Shown: piece by piece, positions 25,455 through 28,062 of the stretch
How the letters are laid out: each line of letters opens with the position of its first letter
Numbering within the stretch: the stretch's first letter is position 1
Origin: Candidatus Gastranaerophilales bacterium
GTDB lineage: Bacteria; Cyanobacteriota; Vampirovibrionia; Gastranaerophilales; Gastranaerophilaceae
Length of the DNA stretch: 28,062 nucleotides
Reading direction: 5' to 3'
Assembly: GCA_944323495.1 (NCBI GenBank)
Contig: CALUSZ010000062.1
Span: 1-28,062 of the forward strand
Notes under the pieces: model-generated
The model's input: the letters and a program-made list of their open reading frames with translations, nothing else
Database searches by the model: none
What the model was told of the DNA's origin: nothing
Translations under genes and position numbers: made by a program

Positions 25455-28062
25455 TTAAAATCCTTTTAACTTGATGTAAGAATTCAACCTGATCAAAGTT
25501 GTCTTTTGGTATATAGTATTCAATATTAAACTGGGCAAGACGTTTTAGTGCTGTTTTTTCAGGAAGCGAGCTCATAACAATTATTGGAATGTCCGCATAC
25601 ATCTCGTCATTCTTCAAACGCTCAATGAATTCATAGCCGTCGATTTTGGGCATTGTTAAGTCCGTAAGGATTAAATCATAGTGGTTTAATTTTAATTTAA
25701 CCAGGGCTTCCTGTGCATCTAATACTGCATCAACACTGTAACCTATGTTCATAAGAATATTTTTAACCATGGTTCTTGTAGTGATTGAGTCATCTACTAT
25801 AAGAATTCGTTTGTATGAAATTATGTCATTAGGAAGAGCCGGAGGCTGGGCAGAAGATGAGACTGCTTTATTAAAGTCATAATGCATAATATCCTGCATG
25901 TTCAGGATTAAGCACAGTTCACCCGAGGCGAGGTTAGTAATGCCTGATATGTTTTTGACCTTATATAGAGGCGGAGAAAGTTTTTTCTGGAGAATATCCT
26001 GATCCCCCAGAAGCTTATCAACAACAAGCCCTATTGTTTTATCATCAGCTTCTAAAATTAAAATCGTCTCTTTTTCTCCGCGCGGAACCGGTTTGAGCTG
26101 CAGGATATCCGATAGGTAATATAGCGGGATAATATTATTATTATATGCAATAGAGCGTAGCCCATTATTGGTCTTTATTTCGTTTTGATTCTTCAAAATA
26201 AAGGTTGTAATTACCTGTATAGGTATTGCAAAAATCTGTTCCGAAATTTTTACAAGGAATACTCTTAATGTAGTCAAAGTAACAGGGATTTCTATACGTA
26301 CGCAGCTTCCCTTGCCGAATTCCGAAATTACTTTTACTTTACCATTGAGCTGTGAAATCTTAGTCTTAACAACATCCAGTCCGATTCCGCGTCCTGAAAT
26401 ACTGGTGATAGAATCTCCTGTTGTAAAGCCCGGCCAGAAGATAATATTCATAATGGCCTCATCAGTCATAGAATCAATATCTTCCTGTGTTAAAAACCCT
26501 CTTGAGACAGCTCTCTCTTTGATTTTTTCCAGGTTAAATCCGTGTCCGTCATCTACAACCTCTATAATAACTTTATTATCATCCTGCTTAGCTGATAAAA
26601 GTATGCGGCCTACAGGATTTTTGCCGTTTGCAATACGTTCTTCTTTTGATTCTATACCATGGTCTATTGCATTTCGTAAAATATGAATTAATGGTGTTTT
26701 AATCTCTTCAATGATCTTTTTATCAGCACAGGTATCCTTACCTTCGATTTCAAAATCAATGTCTTTTCCTTTTTCATTGGCGATATCTCTTACCATTCTT
26801 GAGAAAGAATTAAATACGGTAGAGATTGGAAGCACACGGATATTTTTGACCATAGATTCCATCTCATCTATTATAAGACGCATTTTCATATCGTCTTCTT
26901 TTGATGAGCGGTAAAGCGAGTTTAAATCATATATTGTTCTGGAAACATTCTGCGTAATATCTGATAGAAGCGAGAAAACCTGTTTTACAAAAGCGCTTGT
27001 GTATTGTTCGGTTGCGCCGGATTGCAGGTATTTTCTATTATAATATCTCAAATAATTGGAAGTCTTTAATAAATCTTTCTGGCAGTTTTCATTAACATTT
27101 TTAATATTATCAATCTTTTCCAGATTTTTTTCATTCTTAATCTTTGTAATAATCAACTCACCAAGCTGATTAACAAGCAAATCAAGTTTCTGCGCATTAA
27201 CATGCAGTGTCTTAATCTCTGTTGACGAAGATGATTTGCCCCCGCCCGTTGAAGTCTGTGTGGATAAGCTCTTTATCTCGCTTACTCCGGTATCCTTCTT
27301 ATAATTCAGCTCAAGAAGCTGTTTCATAATCTCAAGCTGCTGTACAATTAAGTCGCTGTCAATGCTTTCACTTGGAGAAGCACAATATTCAACTGCACTT
27401 TTTAATGTGAGCATCATCTGCTCTTCAAGCTGTACCGAATTCTCTAATATAAAATCCAGGATATCAAGAATCATATTGACAATTTCAAGAATATTATTAT
27501 CATCAATGTTTTCTTTTAATTTTAAAATATCCTCTTTGATTTCCTTTGTATAAACACTGCTTCCCTGAAGCATATTAATCTTTTCTGCAACATCAAAGAA
27601 TGACAGGCCTGTATTTTCTGTTTCAATACAGGTAGTGTTATACTTTGCCGCAACAGAGCTTAGAGCATTTCTTAACTCCAATATCTCGCTTATAGTAAGC
27701 GTATTGGTTGCATTCATAACAAAATCTATTTTAGTTAAGATATTTTCTAATTCACTTTTTACCTCATAAAGATTAGTATCCTTGAAAAACTCATAAATCT
27801 TCTGTACTTCTTCTTTTAAAATGACAATATCCTGCGATTCTTCCTCTGGCACTATACTGTCAATAATTTCAAAACAATTATTAAATGCAAAATTAATTTC
27901 TTCCTGATAAGCAGAAAGCTTATCCTGCGCCAAATCCGCCGCAGCAATTGAAGCAATAGAAGCTGTCTGCATAGGAACCTCTTGTGCAGCCTGTTCCTGC
28001 ATCTCAACTTCTAACAAATATTCAAGATTAGAAATTACAGCATTAAAATCTTCATCTATAAT
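25435..28062 (-). CDS. CheA-type hybrid histidine kinase with C-terminal receiver, N-terminus outside window
   Basis: The frame stays open to the right edge: 15 further codons precede the internal TTG at 28017, so the gene starts outside. The visible 875 residues run as a helical, low-similarity N-terminal part (28062-27250), the CheA dimerisation helices with LDLLVNQLGELIITK, the ATPase domain with N box HILRNAIDHGIE, DDGHGF and GRGIGLDVV (about 26690-26370), a CheW-like domain (about 26300-25880), and a receiver with DDS, phospho-acceptor Asp in LILTDLTMPKIDG and Lys in YIPKDN (about 25810-25450). The phosphorylated His should be in an HPt domain further N-terminal; none is seen here. CheA-receiver fusions drive pilus or twitching chemosensory systems in cyanobacteria and in Pseudomonas (ChpA), which is the best guess for the role. 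Confidence 0.93.
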   Translation of the reverse strand: MIDEDFNAVISNLEYLLEVEMQEQAAQEVPMQTASIASIAAADLAQDKLSAYQEEINFAFNNCFEIIDSIVPEEESQDIVILKEEVQKIYEFFKDTNLYEVKSELENILTKIDFVMNATNTLTISEILELRNALSSVAAKYNTTCIETENTGLSFFDVAEKINMLQGSSVYTKEIKEDILKLKENIDDNNILEIVNMILDILDFILENSVQLEEQMMLTLKSAVEYCASPSESIDSDLIVQQLEIMKQLLELNYKKDTGVSEIKSLSTQTSTGGGKSSSSTEIKTLHVNAQKLDLLVNQLGELIITKIKNEKNLEKIDNIKNVNENCQKDLLKTSNYLRYYNRKYLQSGATEQYTSAFVKQVFSLLSDITQNVSRTIYDLNSLYRSSKEDDMKMRLIIDEMESMVKNIRVLPISTVFNSFSRMVRDIANEKGKDIDFEIEGKDTCADKKIIEEIKTPLIHILRNAIDHGIESKEERIANGKNPVGRILLSAKQDDNKVIIEVVDDGHGFNLEKIKERAVSRGFLTQEDIDSMTDEAIMNIIFWPGFTTGDSITSISGRGIGLDVVKTKISQLNGKVKVISEFGKGSCVRIEIPVTLTTLRVFLVKISEQIFAIPIQVITTFILKNQNEIKTNNGLRSIAYNNNIIPLYYLSDILQLKPVPRGEKETILILEADDKTIGLVVDKLLGDQDILQKKLSPPLYKVKNISGITNLASGELCLILNMQDIMHYDFNKAVSSSAQPPALPNDIISYKRILIVDDSITTRTMVKNILMNIGYSVDAVLDAQEALVKLKLNHYDLILTDLTMPKIDGYEFIERLKNDEMYADIPIIVMSSLPEKTALKRLAQFNIEYYIPKDNFDQVEFLHQVKRILTKYHNA

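Noticed and set aside
26312..26686. 124-residue plus-strand frame
   Set aside because: Shadow of the CheA ATPase domain; Ser/Pro-rich composition typical of an antisense frame.

Overview
The window is AT-rich chromosomal DNA from a Gram-negative-type bacterium: it encodes a periplasmic adaptor, a TolC-type outer-membrane channel and a RseP site-2 protease. Several traits point to the cyanobacterial radiation, most likely a non-photosynthetic gut Melainabacterium (Vampirovibrionia, order Gastranaerophilales). These are an atpD-atpC pair with its own promoter, separate from the other ATP synthase genes as in cyanobacteria; a plant/cyanobacterial-type glutamate-cysteine ligase; a CheA with a C-terminal receiver; and a protein beginning MGLACSQIRLLTLTARKAD, a style I associate with this group. 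The assignment is inference, not proof. No rRNA, tRNA, CRISPR array, IS element or prophage was seen.

Layout. 1-2181: 3' part of mutS. 2277-3977: TPR protein with a glycosyltransferase-like C-terminus. 3978-4324: a gene-poor gap with a minus-strand terminator and a decayed ORF6N-domain fragment. 4325-6842 (minus): two adjacent paralogous membrane-anchored AAA ATPases, one with an altered Walker B; divergent from them, 7001-7993 encodes the MGLA-type coiled-coil protein. 8082-9863 (minus): aspS. 9903-10052: an unusual G-rich, palindromic intergenic element. 10056-10503: a very small AbrB/MazE-type gene divergent from a 63-residue ORF across an operator-like cluster. 10489-11325 (minus): rsmA. 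11428-12690: gshA. 12793-16779: atpD, atpC, a small exported Cys protein and an FkbH-type HAD protein, probably one transcript. 16788-16976: a pabB-like remnant. 17054-20068: emrA-marR (minus) divergent from an outer-membrane factor gene. 20115-22120: bioD-bioA. 22112-23461 (minus): CoA-disulfide-reductase-type flavoprotein. 23531-24892 (minus): rseP, divergent from coaD. 25435-28062 (minus): a CheA-receiver hybrid kinase running off the right edge.

Most genes are housekeeping: repair, translation, energy, biotin, CoA and thiol redox. The most unusual parts are the AAA pair beside the MGLA-type protein, the FkbH protein in the ATP synthase transcription unit, the AbrB/63-aa divergon, a divergent promoter pair sharing one self-complementary -35 box, and a recurring arrangement in which the -10 box sits so close to the start codon that mRNAs should be leaderless or have about 10-nt leaders.
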